Both the position numbers and the translations under genes were made by a program. Shown piece by piece: positions 1-8,705 of a stretch of DNA of 46,246 bases. Origin of the DNA: Bacteroidota bacterium (lineage in GTDB: Bacteria > Bacteroidota > Bacteroidia > Bacteroidales > F082); NCBI GenBank assembly GCA_002686705.1, contig NYYH01000031.1, forward strand, positions 1 through 46,246. Reading direction: 5' to 3'. The notes under the pieces are model-generated. The model saw only the letters and a list, made by a program, of their open reading frames with translations. It had not been told where the DNA came from and did not search any database. Position 1 is the first letter of the stretch; the number at the start of each line of letters is the position of its first letter.

Positions 1-151
1 CAACCGACTCAACTTTCGATTCTCGTAATCCGATCGACTCCACTCGATGACCATAATCCAGCAACTTTCTAATTGCTTTATTCGAATATCGTTCGCGTTT
101 AACACTTCCACCAATTACTAATGTTTTCTTATTTATGAATTTCTTTCGCAT
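1..151 (-). CDS. CoA-binding domain protein (N-terminal part, cut by window edge)
   Basis: Reading the reverse strand from an ATG at 149-151 gives about 50 residues that run off the left edge. The start reads KKTLVIGGSVKRERYSNKAI, followed by a segment ending in GLRESKVESV. A glycine-rich beta-alpha start after TLVIG, then 'ERYSNKAI', then 'G-H-x-V' and 'GLRE' is the pattern of the short CoA-binding (Rossmann, YccU-like) proteins of about 120-130 residues. Function in this family is poorly defined; CoA or nucleotide binding is inferred from fold only. It is divergent from clpB. The identification rests on a short piece, so moderate confidence. Confidence 0.6.
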   Translation of the reverse strand, partial: MRKKFINKKTLVIGGSVKRERYSNKAIRKLLDYGHRVESIGLRESKVESV

Positions 152-416
152 TTCACAAAGTAAATCACTTTAACTAAAATTAAAAAAACAATTTCATATT
201 AAACGGATAGTAATGACTTTTATTTTTATCTTTAATCGATATAACTTAAGATGAAAATCTCACAAACATTCCAAATAAATTATTATTGCCCTAACAATCT
301 AAATATCAAGCCATTTTGACAGTTAGCCTTGAAATATTATGACAAATTTTCCTGTTTACAATACACTTGTTTATTTGGTAAGTCTTTTGCTATTGCTCTA
401 GTTAAAAATAAATAAT
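152..416. promoter_or_regulatory. Divergent intergenic region between the CoA-binding gene and clpB
   Basis: AT-rich spacer holding the control regions of both divergent genes. The best candidate for clpB is GTCTTTTGC at 382-390, which keeps the TTTGC half of the Bacteroidota -7 element but not the leading TA. I see no CIRCE-type inverted repeat, so heat-shock control of clpB cannot be read from the sequence. Confidence 0.3.
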
Positions 417-3008
417 ATGAACTTAAATCATTTTACAATAAAATCACAAGAAGCCATACAAAAGGCTCAGGAAATAGCATCTTCAAATAATAATCAGTCA
501 ATAGAAAGTATTCACTTATTAAAAGCTATTATTAATGTTGATGAGAATGTTACCCCTTTCTTACTTAAAAAGCTAAACGTTAACTTTATAGTCTTTTCTA
601 AGGCTATTGATAATATAATCGAATCTTTACCAAAGGTTAGCGGAGGGGAAGGTTATTTTTCAAGAGAAGCAACAGATGTATTACAAAAGGCAAGGACTTA
701 TCTAAAAGAGTTTAAGGATGAATTTGTTTCTATCGAACATTTGCTTATTGCAATACTTGAAGTAAAGAGCACAGCCTCAATCCTAATGAAAGATAATGAT
801 ATTAAGAAAAAAGAACTTACTGAAGCTATTAAACAATTGCGAAAAGGAGCTTCAGCAACTAATCAAAGTGCAGAAGATCAATATAATGCATTGAGTCGGT
901 ACGCTCGCAATTTAAATGACTTGGCAGGTTCTGGTAAACTTGATCCGGTAATTGGACGAGATGAAGAAATAAGACGAGTACTTCAAATATTGTCAAGAAG
1001 GACAAAAAATAATCCGATACTTATCGGGGAACCTGGAGTAGGTAAAACGGCTATTGCAGAAGGTCTTGCACACAGGATTGTGAATGGTGATGTTCCGGAA
1101 AATCTTAAATCTAATTTGATATACTCTTTAGATATGGGAGCTTTGGTTGCAGGAGCAAAATATAAAGGCGAATTTGAAGAACGATTAAAAAGTGTGGTCA
1201 AAGAAGTCCTTTCATCCGATGGCGAAATAATTCTGTTTATTGATGAAATTCACACCTTAGTTGGTGCAGGTAAAGGAGAAGGAGCCATGGACGCTGCAAA
1301 CATCCTAAAACCAGCCCTCGCTCGAGGCGAGTTAAAGGCCATAGGAGCAACAACGCTTAAAGAATATCAGAAGTTTTTTGAGCAAGACAAAGCCCTGGAA
1401 AGACGATTTCAGCAGGTACTTATCAATGAACCCGATACTATGTCGGCAATATCAATTTTGCGCGGACTTAAAGATAGGTACGAAACCCACCATAAGGTTC
1501 GTATTAAAGATGAAGCAATTATTTCAGCAGTTGAATTATCACAGCGTTATATTACTGACAGGTTTCTACCGGATAAAGCCATCGACCTAATGGATGAAGC
1601 TGCATCAAAACTAAAACTCGAAATAAATTCACTACCCGAAGAACTTGAAATTGTAGAACGCAAAGTTCGTCAACTTGAAATTGAACGGGAGGCTATTAAA
1701 CGTGAAAAGGATAAACTAAAGTTAGAGGCTATCAAAGAAAACCTTGCCAACCTTAACGAAGAAAGAACCAGCCTTAGAGCAGCATGGCAAGCTGAGAAAG
1801 ATTTGGTAGATAAAATACAACAAAAAAAACAGGAGCAGGAAGAATACAAAGTTCATGCGGAGCAAGCCGAACGTGATGGTGATTTTGGCAAGGTAGCAGA
1901 AATACGATATGGTAAACTACAAGATAATCAAGCTGATATTGAAGCATATAAAGTTCAACTTGAAGATCTTCAGGGTGATAGTCCTATGATTAACGAAGAA
2001 GTAGGCGCAGAAGATATCGCAGACGTTGTTTCAAAATGGACAGGTATACCAGTGAACAGAATGCTACAAAGCGAAAGAGAGAAACTCCTGACTCTGGAAA
2101 CCGAATTACACGAAAGAGTAATTGGGCAAGATGATGCTATAACAGCCATCTCAGATGCAATCCGGAGAAGTCGGGCTGGCTTACAAGATGAAAAAAGGCC
2201 TATTGGATCGTTTATCTTTATTGGTACAACCGGAGTTGGTAAAACAGAACTTGCTAAAGCATTGGCCGATTTCCTTTTTAATAATGAAAATGCTATGGTG
2301 CGAATAGATATGTCAGAGTATCAAGAACGTCACTCAGTATCAAGGCTTATTGGTGCACCTCCTGGTTATGTTGGTTATGATGAAAGCGGTCAGTTAACTG
2401 AAGCTGTTCGACGTAAACCATATTCTGTTGTTTTGCTTGACGAAATTGAAAAAGCACATCCTGATGTATTTAACATATTACTTCAAGTACTAGATGATGG
2501 AAGGTTAACGGATAATAAAGGTAGAGTGGTAGATTTTAAAAATACTATAATCATCATGACATCAAACATTGGTTCACACATTATTCAAGAGAACTTTTCA
2601 GGAATAGATGAGCAAAATCAGGATAAGATAGTTGAAAAAACTAAGGTTGAAGTATTGGATCTCCTCAAAAAAACTATACGCCCGGAGTTTTTAAACAGGG
2701 TTGATGAAATAATAATGTTTAAACCGCTAACAAGAAATGAAACTAATGATATCGTACGACTTCAGTTTAATGGCGTGAAAAAGATGCTACAAAAAAACAA
2801 CATCGAAATTAACATTACTGAAAATGCAATTAACAAATTAGCCGACATTGGATACGATCCATTATATGGAGCCCGACCTCTTAAGAGGGTAATTCAACGA
2901 GAGGTGCTAAATCAATTATCAAAGATGATATTATCGGGTAAACTTGTGCCAAACGAGAAAATAATGGTGGATGTTGAAAATGGAGAGTTTGTATTTAGGA
3001 ATGAGTAA
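417..3008 (+). CDS. clpB: ATP-dependent disaggregase ClpB (Hsp104 family)
   Basis: Cytosolic hexameric AAA+ chaperone that threads aggregated proteins through its pore, working with DnaK. At 863 residues it has the normal family length. Order of parts: Clp N-domain repeats (about 1-145); first AAA+ module with Walker A GEPGVGKT at 204-211 and Walker B acidic pair D276-E277; the charged coiled-coil M domain (about 405-530), which separates ClpB from ClpA/ClpC; second AAA+ module with GTTGVGKT at 603-610; C-terminal D2-small domain. The conserved [11 protein letters not shown] pore-loop segment is present. The ATG at 417 fits the usual '[14 protein letters not shown]' N-terminus. It ends tail-to-tail with ychF across a shared hairpin. 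No odd features; high confidence. Confidence 0.98.
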   Translation: MNLNHFTIKSQEAIQKAQEIASSNNNQSIESIHLLKAIINVDENVTPFLLKKLNVNFIVFSKAIDNIIESLPKVSGGEGYFSREATDVLQKARTYLKEFKDEFVSIEHLLIAILEVKSTASILMKDNDIKKKELTEAIKQLRKGASATNQSAEDQYNALSRYARNLNDLAGSGKLDPVIGRDEEIRRVLQILSRRTKNNPILIGEPGVGKTAIAEGLAHRIVNGDVPENLKSNLIYSLDMGALVAGAKYKGEFEERLKSVVKEVLSSDGEIILFIDEIHTLVGAGKGEGAMDAANILKPALARGELKAIGATTLKEYQKFFEQDKALERRFQQVLINEPDTMSAISILRGLKDRYETHHKVRIKDEAIISAVELSQRYITDRFLPDKAIDLMDEAASKLKLEINSLPEELEIVERKVRQLEIEREAIKREKDKLKLEAIKENLANLNEERTSLRAAWQAEKDLVDKIQQKKQEQEEYKVHAEQAERDGDFGKVAEIRYGKLQDNQADIEAYKVQLEDLQGDSPMINEEVGAEDIADVVSKWTGIPVNRMLQSEREKLLTLETELHERVIGQDDAITAISDAIRRSRAGLQDEKRPIGSFIFIGTTGVGKTELAKALADFLFNNENAMVRIDMSEYQERHSVSRLIGAPPGYVGYDESGQLTEAVRRKPYSVVLLDEIEKAHPDVFNILLQVLDDGRLTDNKGRVVDFKNTIIIMTSNIGSHIIQENFSGIDEQNQDKIVEKTKVEVLDLLKKTIRPEFLNRVDEIIMFKPLTRNETNDIVRLQFNGVKKMLQKNNIEINITENAINKLADIGYDPLYGARPLKRVIQREVLNQLSKMILSGKLVPNEKIMVDVENGEFVFRNE

Positions 3009-3021
3009 AAGAATTTATATT

Positions 3022-3054
3022 CAACCGTCTGGTCGAAAAAGACCAGAAAGGTTG
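3022..3054. terminator. Shared hairpin between convergent clpB and ychF
   Basis: CAACC (3022-3026) and CTGGTC (3029-3034) pair with GACCAG (3041-3046) and GGTTG (3050-3054) around a GAAAAA loop. The symmetric stem lies in the 56-bp gap between two converging stop codons, so it probably ends transcription in both directions. There is no long T-run on either side. Confidence 0.75.
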
Positions 3055-3064
3055 GCAATTATTA

Positions 3065-4159
3065 CTACACATTAAATCTTATGTGCATAACATCACCATC
3101 TTCAACCACATAGTTTTTTCCTTCCACATGAAATTTACCAGCATCTTTAACAGCTTGTTCAGATCCATACGAAATATAATCATCAAATTTAATAACCTCA
3201 GCACGGATAAATCCACGTTCCAAATCGCTATGAATAACTCCCGAAGCTTCAGGTGCTTTCATCCCTTTTTTTATGGTCCAGGCTCTAATCTCCTTTGGCC
3301 CGGCAGTAAAAAAGGAACTAAGATTTAGGGCGTCGTAAGCAGTCCGAATAAGTCGATTTACTCCTGGCTCTTCTAATCCGGCATCAGATAAAAATTCATT
3401 TCGATCATTTTCGTCTTCAAGTTCTGAAATCTCGGCTTCAAGTTCTCCAGCAACAATTATTACTTTTTCATTTTCACCTAAATGATCAACTACCGCCTTT
3501 ACATACTCGTTGCCAACAGTTGCTGATGCATCGTCAACATTACATACAAATAGAACTGTTTTATCAGTTAGCAATTGCATATCCTCAATATATTTTTCAT
3601 CACCATCCACTATGGGAGCTGTTCGCACATTACCAAAATTTTCAAGATGATTCTTATATTTAGTAAGTACGGCAATAGCTCTTACAGCATCTTTATCACC
3701 TGACTTAGTAAGCTTATCGAGCCTTTGTATCTTTCTTTCAACAAGGTCAAGGTCACGAATTTGTAGCTCAAAATCAACAATTTCAAGATCTCTCACTGGG
3801 TCTACCGAACCTTCTATATGAGGCAAATTATCATCATCAAAACAGCGTAACACATGGATTAACGCATGAGTTTGTTGGATATCAGCTAAAAACTTATTAC
3901 CAACTCCTTCGCCCTCACTTGCACCTTTTGCCAAACCAGGAACGTCAACTATCTCAACAGTAGCATGCACAACTTTATCCGAATGTACAATATCATTAAG
4001 TTTGCTTAATCTGGGATCTGGGACGTTTACAATCCCTTTATTTGATTTGGTAGCACTAAATGCATAGTTGGAGCTTTGAGCTTTTGTATTCGACATACAA
4101 TTAAAAATTGCTGTTTTGCCAGTATTGGTTAAGCCGATTATCCCACAGTTTAAGGACAT
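3065..4159 (-). CDS. ychF: Redox-regulated ATPase YchF (Obg-like, OLA1)
   Basis: Cytosolic P-loop NTPase of the Obg/OLA1 group that prefers ATP and associates with ribosomes. The 364-residue length is typical. The nucleotide site starts with GLTNTGKT at residues 9-16 (the usual form is GLPNVGKS, so this is a mild variant), followed by the G3 region DVPGLAKGASEGEGVGNKFL. A coiled-coil insert follows, and the C-terminal TGS domain ends with the family's 'FHVEGKNYVVEDGDVMHIRF'. It is divergent from rpsA; its own promoter is read in the 274-bp gap. Being next to rpsA fits a translation-related role, but adjacency alone is weak evidence. Confidence 0.97.
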   Translation of the reverse strand: MSLNCGIIGLTNTGKTAIFNCMSNTKAQSSNYAFSATKSNKGIVNVPDPRLSKLNDIVHSDKVVHATVEIVDVPGLAKGASEGEGVGNKFLADIQQTHALIHVLRCFDDDNLPHIEGSVDPVRDLEIVDFELQIRDLDLVERKIQRLDKLTKSGDKDAVRAIAVLTKYKNHLENFGNVRTAPIVDGDEKYIEDMQLLTDKTVLFVCNVDDASATVGNEYVKAVVDHLGENEKVIIVAGELEAEISELEDENDRNEFLSDAGLEEPGVNRLIRTAYDALNLSSFFTAGPKEIRAWTIKKGMKAPEASGVIHSDLERGFIRAEVIKFDDYISYGSEQAVKDAGKFHVEGKNYVVEDGDVMHIRFNV

Positions 4160-4225
4160 AAAATAATTATATTAAGTATTTGTGTATCTGATGTTTGCTA
4201 ACTATAATATGTGAAATTAACGCGG

Positions 4226-4233
4226 CAAAGGTA
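4226..4233 (-). promoter_or_regulatory. -7 promoter element of ychF
   Basis: On the reverse strand this reads TACCTTTG followed by C, an exact match to the Bacteroidota -7 consensus TAnnTTTGC. It lies 67 bp upstream of the ychF start. I see no clear TTTG -33 element at the expected spacing. Confidence 0.6.
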
Positions 4234-4271
4234 GTACAATTATTTCCGGTAAAATTAGTTTTGAATAAATT

Positions 4272-4301
4272 TTTGTATTTCAATTAATATAAGTACTTTT
4301 G
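4272..4301 (+). promoter_or_regulatory. Promoter of rpsA (TTTG -33, TAnnTTTG -7)
   Basis: TTTG at 4272-4275, an 18-bp spacer, then TACTTTTG at 4294-4301 followed by C. Both boxes and their spacing match the Bacteroidota housekeeping promoter. This is the best complete promoter in the window. It predicts transcription from about 4308 and a leader of about 125 nt before the rpsA ATG. Confidence 0.8.
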
Positions 4302-4315
4302 CACCCCGATTTTAA

Positions 4316-4406
4316 GGTGTCCGGAATTTAGGTAGTATGTTATTACCCAAATTCTTAAAATAATTAACTTAAGTATAATCGGTTTCAAATCACAAGTACC
4401 GGACGG
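4316..4406 (+). promoter_or_regulatory. Structured 5' leader of rpsA, possible autoregulatory RNA
   Basis: Between promoter and start codon the leader can fold into a closed multi-branch form. GTCCGG (4319-4324) pairs with CCGGAC (4399-4404). Inside is a 13-position hairpin, AATTTAGGTAGTA (4325-4337) with TATTACCCAAATT (4341-4353), loop TGT, containing one A-C mismatch and one G-U pair. A small CTTAA/TTAAG stem (4354-4358 with 4369-4373) follows. Ribosomal protein leaders often bind their own product; that this one binds S1 is inference. Only the base-pairing is seen. Confidence 0.5.
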
Positions 4407-4433
4407 TTGATTTAGAAACACAATTAATTATTA

Positions 4434-6740
4434 ATGTCAGAATTAGAAAAAACCATCCCTGAACCTGCTGACGACACGAAACTAACAGCTCAAACTCCTG
4501 AAGAAAATAAACAACCTGAAGAAGAGGTAGTAGTTGAAGAAACTATTGATATACCTGTTGATAAAACAGATGAAGCTATTCCTACAGAGACTAGTGAAGA
4601 GACAGTTACAGAAACAAAAGATATTGTAGCTGAAGATATTGCTGAAGTACCAGATTCTAAAATAGAAGAAGTTGTAGGTGAGGAAATTAGCGAAACTCCT
4701 GTTGATGAAGAGCCTGTTACTGAGCCCGAAGATGTTATTGAAGAACCTGTTGCAGAAACAAAGGAAGTAGCAGTTGAAGATACTGTTGAGGCTACTGTTG
4801 ATGAACCTGAAAAAGCTAAAGATGAACCTGTTGCTGAAAACGAAGATGTTGAAGTAGAAAATATTGTTGAACCTTCTTCAGATGAACCTGTTGCTGAAAC
4901 AGAAGAAGTTGTAGCTGATAAACTCGAAGATGAGGAAAAAGAAGCGATAGCAAATATACCCGAAGAATTTGACTGGGATGCTCTTGAGAAAAAACAAGAT
5001 AATTATTCAACTGCAGAAAGAACCAAACTTGAGGATATTTATTCAAATTCATTAAGTTCGATTATTGAGCATGAAGTAATTGATGGTACCATTGTTGGGA
5101 TTAGCGACCGTGAAGTTGTAATCAATATTGGTTATAAATCTGATGGAATTATCCCCTTTAATGAGTTTAGGTATAATCCTGATATCAAAGTTGGAGATAA
5201 AGTTGATATTTATGTTGAAAATCAGGAAGACCCTAATGGTCAGATGATACTATCTCATAAAAAAGCTCGTATCCTAAAATCATGGGACAGAATTAATGAA
5301 GCCTTTGATAATGATGAGATAATAAATGGATATGTTAAATGTCGTACTAAAGGTGGACTTATTGTTGATGTTTTTGGAATTGAAGCATTTCTACCTGGTT
5401 CACAAATCGATGTTAAACCTATTAGAGATTATGATATTTATGTGGATAAAACCATGGAATTTAAAGTGGTTAAGATCAATCATGAATACAAAAATGTTGT
5501 CGTTTCTCACAAAGCACTGATTGAAGACGAGCTTGAACAACAAAGAGCCGAAATTATTGCCAAACTTGAAAAAGGACAAGTACTCGAGGGTATTGCAAAA
5601 AATATTACTACTTATGGTGTATTTATTGATCTTGGTGGTGTTGATGGTTTAATTCATATTACCGACCTATCTTGGGGTCGTATTAAACATCCTGAAGAAA
5701 TTGTTGAACTTGATCAAAAACTGAAAGTTGTAATTCTTGACTTTGATGAAAACAAAAAGCGTATTGCACTTGGTTTAAAACAACTTACACCTCACCCTTG
5801 GGACTCGTTAAGTGCTGAATTGAAAGTTGGTGATAAAATTAAAGGAAAAGTTGTTGTTCTTGCCGACTATGGAGCATTTATTGAAATTGCGCCTGGTGTT
5901 GAAGGACTTACTCATGTGAGTGAAATGTCATGGTCACAGCATCTACGTACTGCTCAGGACTTCCTTGCCGTTGGAGATGAAGTTGAGGCAGTAATACTTA
6001 CGTTGGATCGTGAGGAAAGAAGGATGTCTCTAGGAATGAAACAACTACTGCCAGACCCATGGAGTGCAATTCGTGATAAATATCAGGTAAATTCCAAGCA
6101 TAAGGCAACTATTAGAAATTTCACAAACTTTGGAATTTTTGTTGAAATCGAAGAAGGTGTTGATGGATTAATTCATATCAGCGATTTAAGTTGGTCGAAA
6201 AAGATTAAACATCCTGCAGAATTCACAAAAATAGGCGAAGAGATTGAAGTTGTAGTTCTTGATGTAGATGAAGAAAACCGACGATTAAGCCTTGGGCATA
6301 AACAACTTGAAGAAAATCCATGGGATGTATTTGAAACAGTGTTTACACTTGATTCAGTTCACCAGGGAACTATTATAAACCTTCATGATAAAGGTGCTTT
6401 AGTTTCACTTCCATACGGCGTTGAAGGTTTCGCTCCTATGCGTCATTTAAAGAAAGAAGATGGAAGTAATGTGAAAGCTGAAGAAACTTTGGACTTTAAG
6501 GTAATTGAGTTTTCTAAAGAGAATAAAAAGATAATTCTTTCACATACACGTCTTTTCGAAGAAGACCCAAGAACTGCTAAATCTAAGAAAACTGAGAAAG
6601 CCACTTCTGAAGCTCAAAAATCGAAACGTGCTGTTAAAAAGGTAAACGAAAAAGTGGAGAAAACTACATTTGGAGACCTTGATGTTCTTGCTTCTTTAAA
6701 AAGTGAAATTGAAAAAGAAGAAAAGGCCGGAAAAAAGTAA
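4434..6740 (+). CDS. rpsA: 30S ribosomal protein S1 with long acidic N-terminal extension
   Basis: S1 binds mRNA on the small ribosomal subunit through tandem OB-fold S1 domains. From about residue 210 to 700 there are six S1 repeats, marked by 'VDGLIHITDLSW', 'VEGLTHVSEMSW' and 'VDGLIHISDLSW' and by the recurring 'LGLKQL..PW' linkers. The protein is 768 residues, against about 560-600 in many bacteria. The surplus is mostly a first segment of about 170 residues that is almost only E, V, D, T, A and P, with imperfect repeats such as DEPVAE. A lysine-rich tail closes the protein. The ATG at 4434 has no Shine-Dalgarno sequence, as is normal for this phylum. Two-box promoter, folded leader and 3' terminator show a single-gene transcript. 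Confidence 0.96.
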   Translation: MSELEKTIPEPADDTKLTAQTPEENKQPEEEVVVEETIDIPVDKTDEAIPTETSEETVTETKDIVAEDIAEVPDSKIEEVVGEEISETPVDEEPVTEPEDVIEEPVAETKEVAVEDTVEATVDEPEKAKDEPVAENEDVEVENIVEPSSDEPVAETEEVVADKLEDEEKEAIANIPEEFDWDALEKKQDNYSTAERTKLEDIYSNSLSSIIEHEVIDGTIVGISDREVVINIGYKSDGIIPFNEFRYNPDIKVGDKVDIYVENQEDPNGQMILSHKKARILKSWDRINEAFDNDEIINGYVKCRTKGGLIVDVFGIEAFLPGSQIDVKPIRDYDIYVDKTMEFKVVKINHEYKNVVVSHKALIEDELEQQRAEIIAKLEKGQVLEGIAKNITTYGVFIDLGGVDGLIHITDLSWGRIKHPEEIVELDQKLKVVILDFDENKKRIALGLKQLTPHPWDSLSAELKVGDKIKGKVVVLADYGAFIEIAPGVEGLTHVSEMSWSQHLRTAQDFLAVGDEVEAVILTLDREERRMSLGMKQLLPDPWSAIRDKYQVNSKHKATIRNFTNFGIFVEIEEGVDGLIHISDLSWSKKIKHPAEFTKIGEEIEVVVLDVDEENRRLSLGHKQLEENPWDVFETVFTLDSVHQGTIINLHDKGALVSLPYGVEGFAPMRHLKKEDGSNVKAEETLDFKVIEFSKENKKIILSHTRLFEEDPRTAKSKKTEKATSEAQKSKRAVKKVNEKVEKTTFGDLDVLASLKSEIEKEEKAGKK
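4740..4925 (+). repeat. Imperfect coding repeats in the acidic arm of S1
   Basis: GATGAACCTGTTGCTGAA occurs at 4821-4838 and again exactly at 4881-4898, a 60-bp (20-codon) period. A diverged copy, GAAGAACCTGTTGCAGAA, lies near 4740. The repeats encode EEPVAET / DEPVAEN / DEPVAET, so the arm probably grew by in-frame duplication. Confidence 0.7.
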
Positions 6741-6775
6741 TTAAGGAGACTTAAATATATTTATGGCATATTAAT

Positions 6776-6808
6776 AAATCCTCTCAATAATGGGAGGATT
6801 TTTTTTGC
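6776..6808 (+). terminator. Rho-independent terminator of rpsA
   Basis: AAATCCTC (6776-6783) pairs with GAGGATTT (6794-6801), and the stem runs directly into a T-run. It begins 36 bp after the rpsA stop and separates rpsA from rnz. Confidence 0.85.
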
Positions 6809-6861
6809 TACTAACTTAGAAGAAGAATCAATATTAAATTGATTTCCGTATATTTGAAATT

Positions 6862-7785
6862 ATGAAATATCCCTCCAGATTCTTCGTAACAATACTCGGT
6901 AACTCTTCTGCTGTACCATCTCAAAATCATCATCCGATTAGTCAATTATTAGTATATGAAAACAAATATTTTCTGATTGATTGTGGTGAAGGAACTCAAA
7001 TGCAATTAATTAAGTACAAAATTAAATATCACAAAATTGATAACATCTTTATTAGCCACATGCATGGAGATCATTTTTTTGGGTTAATTGGCTTAATATC
7101 AACATACCATCTTCTGGGTAGAGAAAAAGATTTGCATATCTATGGACCTGAGACATTAAAAGATATAATCGAAAACCTTCTGGAGTCAGCTTATACAAAA
7201 CCAAAGTATAAGCTCTTGTTTCATAGTTTAAGTAACGATATTGGAACTATTTGGGAGGATGAACAATTCTCGGTTTTTTCATTTCCACTTAATCACCGAA
7301 TACCTACTTGGGGATTTAAATTCAAAGAGAAAACAAGGAAGCTCCTCATAAAGAAAAGTTTTGTTAAAGAGTTTAAACCATCGGTAGAAGAAATACTAAA
7401 TATAAAAAATGGAGAGGATTATATAGATACCGAAGGGAAGCGAATTATTAATGAAACAATAACACATTCTCCTCCAAAACTATTATCCTACGCATATTGT
7501 TCTGATACTAAGTATGACGAGTCAATCATTGAGCATATTAAAGATGTTACATTACTTTATCATGAGGCCACGTTTGATAATAGTATGCAAGATATTGCTG
7601 ATGAAAAGTTTCATTCAACTGCTCAGGATGCAGCAAATATTGCAAAGAAAGCAAATGTTGGGAAATTAATTCTAGGACATTTTTCGGCAAGATATAATGA
7701 TCTAGAAAAGTTGCGTGAGGAAGCAGTTAGCATTTTCAAGTCCACTTTTATCACGAAAGAGGGAAAGCAATATATTATTTCTTAA
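6862..7785 (+). CDS. rnz: Ribonuclease Z (tRNA 3'-processing endonuclease)
   Basis: Zinc-dependent metallo-beta-lactamase-fold endonuclease that removes tRNA 3' trailers. The 307-residue length is that of the short-form enzyme. The metal motif H66-x-H68-x-D70-H71 sits in SHMHGDHFFGL; the preceding 'LIDCGEGTQMQL' is characteristic of RNase Z rather than of other MBL enzymes. Later metal ligands are likely in 'YCSDTKYDE' (Asp) and 'LGHFSARY' (His). A TATATTTG sequence at 6849-6856 ends only 5 bp before the ATG; if it is the -7 element the mRNA would be almost leaderless, which is inference. Transcribed separately from rpsA. Confidence 0.96.
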   Translation: MKYPSRFFVTILGNSSAVPSQNHHPISQLLVYENKYFLIDCGEGTQMQLIKYKIKYHKIDNIFISHMHGDHFFGLIGLISTYHLLGREKDLHIYGPETLKDIIENLLESAYTKPKYKLLFHSLSNDIGTIWEDEQFSVFSFPLNHRIPTWGFKFKEKTRKLLIKKSFVKEFKPSVEEILNIKNGEDYIDTEGKRIINETITHSPPKLLSYAYCSDTKYDESIIEHIKDVTLLYHEATFDNSMQDIADEKFHSTAQDAANIAKKANVGKLILGHFSARYNDLEKLREEAVSIFKSTFITKEGKQYIIS

Positions 7786-8092
7786 TTAAAATCTATAAGT
7801 GTTTACAGGTTACTCTCCGCTAGAAAAATCAATTTTTCTTACGTCTAAACTTTGTATCGAAGAACCCAATAAAAAAACCCACCCGAGACCAGGCGGTCCA
7901 TTGGGTGGGCCCAATTATGAAAAACAAACAAAACAAGCACTGCAAATATAATACAATATTTTAATTTGTCAAATTATAGTTAATTTTAAATTAGACATCC
8001 AAGAATCTATTTTAATCGCTTTCTCTAAGCATTAGATTTACTCTAAATATCAAGCGATGGAATTTATTTTGACAAGAGTGATCTTATCCTGT
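7786..8092. other. Convergent intergenic region after rnz and yrdC
   Basis: This 307-bp spacer lies between the converging rnz and yrdC stops. It holds the strong hairpin listed separately. I see no coding remnant or repeat in the rest, which is AT-rich. Confidence 0.5.
7871..7909 (-). terminator. Strong terminator for the glycosyltransferase-yrdC operon
   Basis: CCCACCC (7878-7884) pairs with GGGTGGG (7903-7909), with an inner GACC/GGTC stem (7887-7890 with 7895-7898). On the reverse strand the stem is followed by seven T (A-run at 7871-7877), so polarity fits reverse-strand genes ending at 8093. On the forward strand there is no T-run, although the stem could still halt rnz transcripts. 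Confidence 0.75.
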
Positions 8093-8680
8093 TTATTCCC
8101 TTAAGATCAAAAAAGTTCCATCATCTTCAAGTTTGATAATAGTAGATGCTTTTATTGAACTTACACGATCCTGAAAAACAGATACAACATGATCAACACC
8201 TTTAATTATCCCATCATCAATTTGCCTAAATGTCAGTGCGGAAGGTTGGTTTGTAAAGTTCGCTGAAGTTGAAACAATAGGTTTCTCAAACCTACTTATA
8301 ACTTGTGTACAATATTCATCTTTAACTATTCTAATTGCAATAGTACCATCATTAGCTATTATTTTTTTAGTCAAATTTTTTGGTCCAGAATAAACAATTG
8401 TTAGCGGTGACTTTGAGTTTTCAATTAGATCATAAGCTAATGGAGGTACTTTTTTCAAATAATTTTTAAGTTTTTCGGTAGAATCCAAGAGCACTATCAT
8501 CCCTTTATTCTCACTTTTACCTTTTAACTTATAAATCTTCTGTATCGCTTTTGAATTTGTAGCATCACAACCTATTCCCCATATTGTGTCGGTTGGATAG
8601 AGTATCAATTTTCCTTTCTTCAATAATTCTACCGACTTGTTTATTTCTTCTTCTAAATTCATATAACTCAATATTGACAT
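8093..8680 (-). CDS. L-threonylcarbamoyladenylate synthase (YrdC/Sua5 family)
   Basis: Makes threonylcarbamoyl-AMP from threonine, bicarbonate and ATP, the first step of the t6A37 modification of ANN-decoding tRNAs. At 195 residues it is the short YrdC-type without the Sua5 C-terminal domain. Visible signature pieces are LYPTDTIWGIGCDATN near residue 27, 'KIYKLKGKSENKGMIVLL' and 'PIVSTSANFTNQPSA', all in the nucleotide/threonine pocket. A second ATG seven codons in (8660-8662) may be the true start. It lies 25 bp downstream of the glycosyltransferase and probably shares its transcript and terminator. YciO-type paralogues look similar, so I leave the symbol blank. Confidence 0.9.
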   Translation of the reverse strand: MSILSYMNLEEEINKSVELLKKGKLILYPTDTIWGIGCDATNSKAIQKIYKLKGKSENKGMIVLLDSTEKLKNYLKKVPPLAYDLIENSKSPLTIVYSGPKNLTKKIIANDGTIAIRIVKDEYCTQVISRFEKPIVSTSANFTNQPSALTFRQIDDGIIKGVDHVVSVFQDRVSSIKASTIIKLEDDGTFLILRE

Positions 8681-8705
8681 GAAAATACTATCTTACAAAA
8701 TATTC

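Noticed and set aside
4816..5052. Reverse-strand open frame of 78 codons inside rpsA
   Set aside because: Shadow of the repetitive acidic arm on the other strand; composition is a mirror of the repeat.
7878..7909. Riboswitch reading of the GC-rich hairpin after rnz
   Set aside because: It lies downstream of two converging genes and has terminator polarity for the reverse strand, not an upstream leader position.
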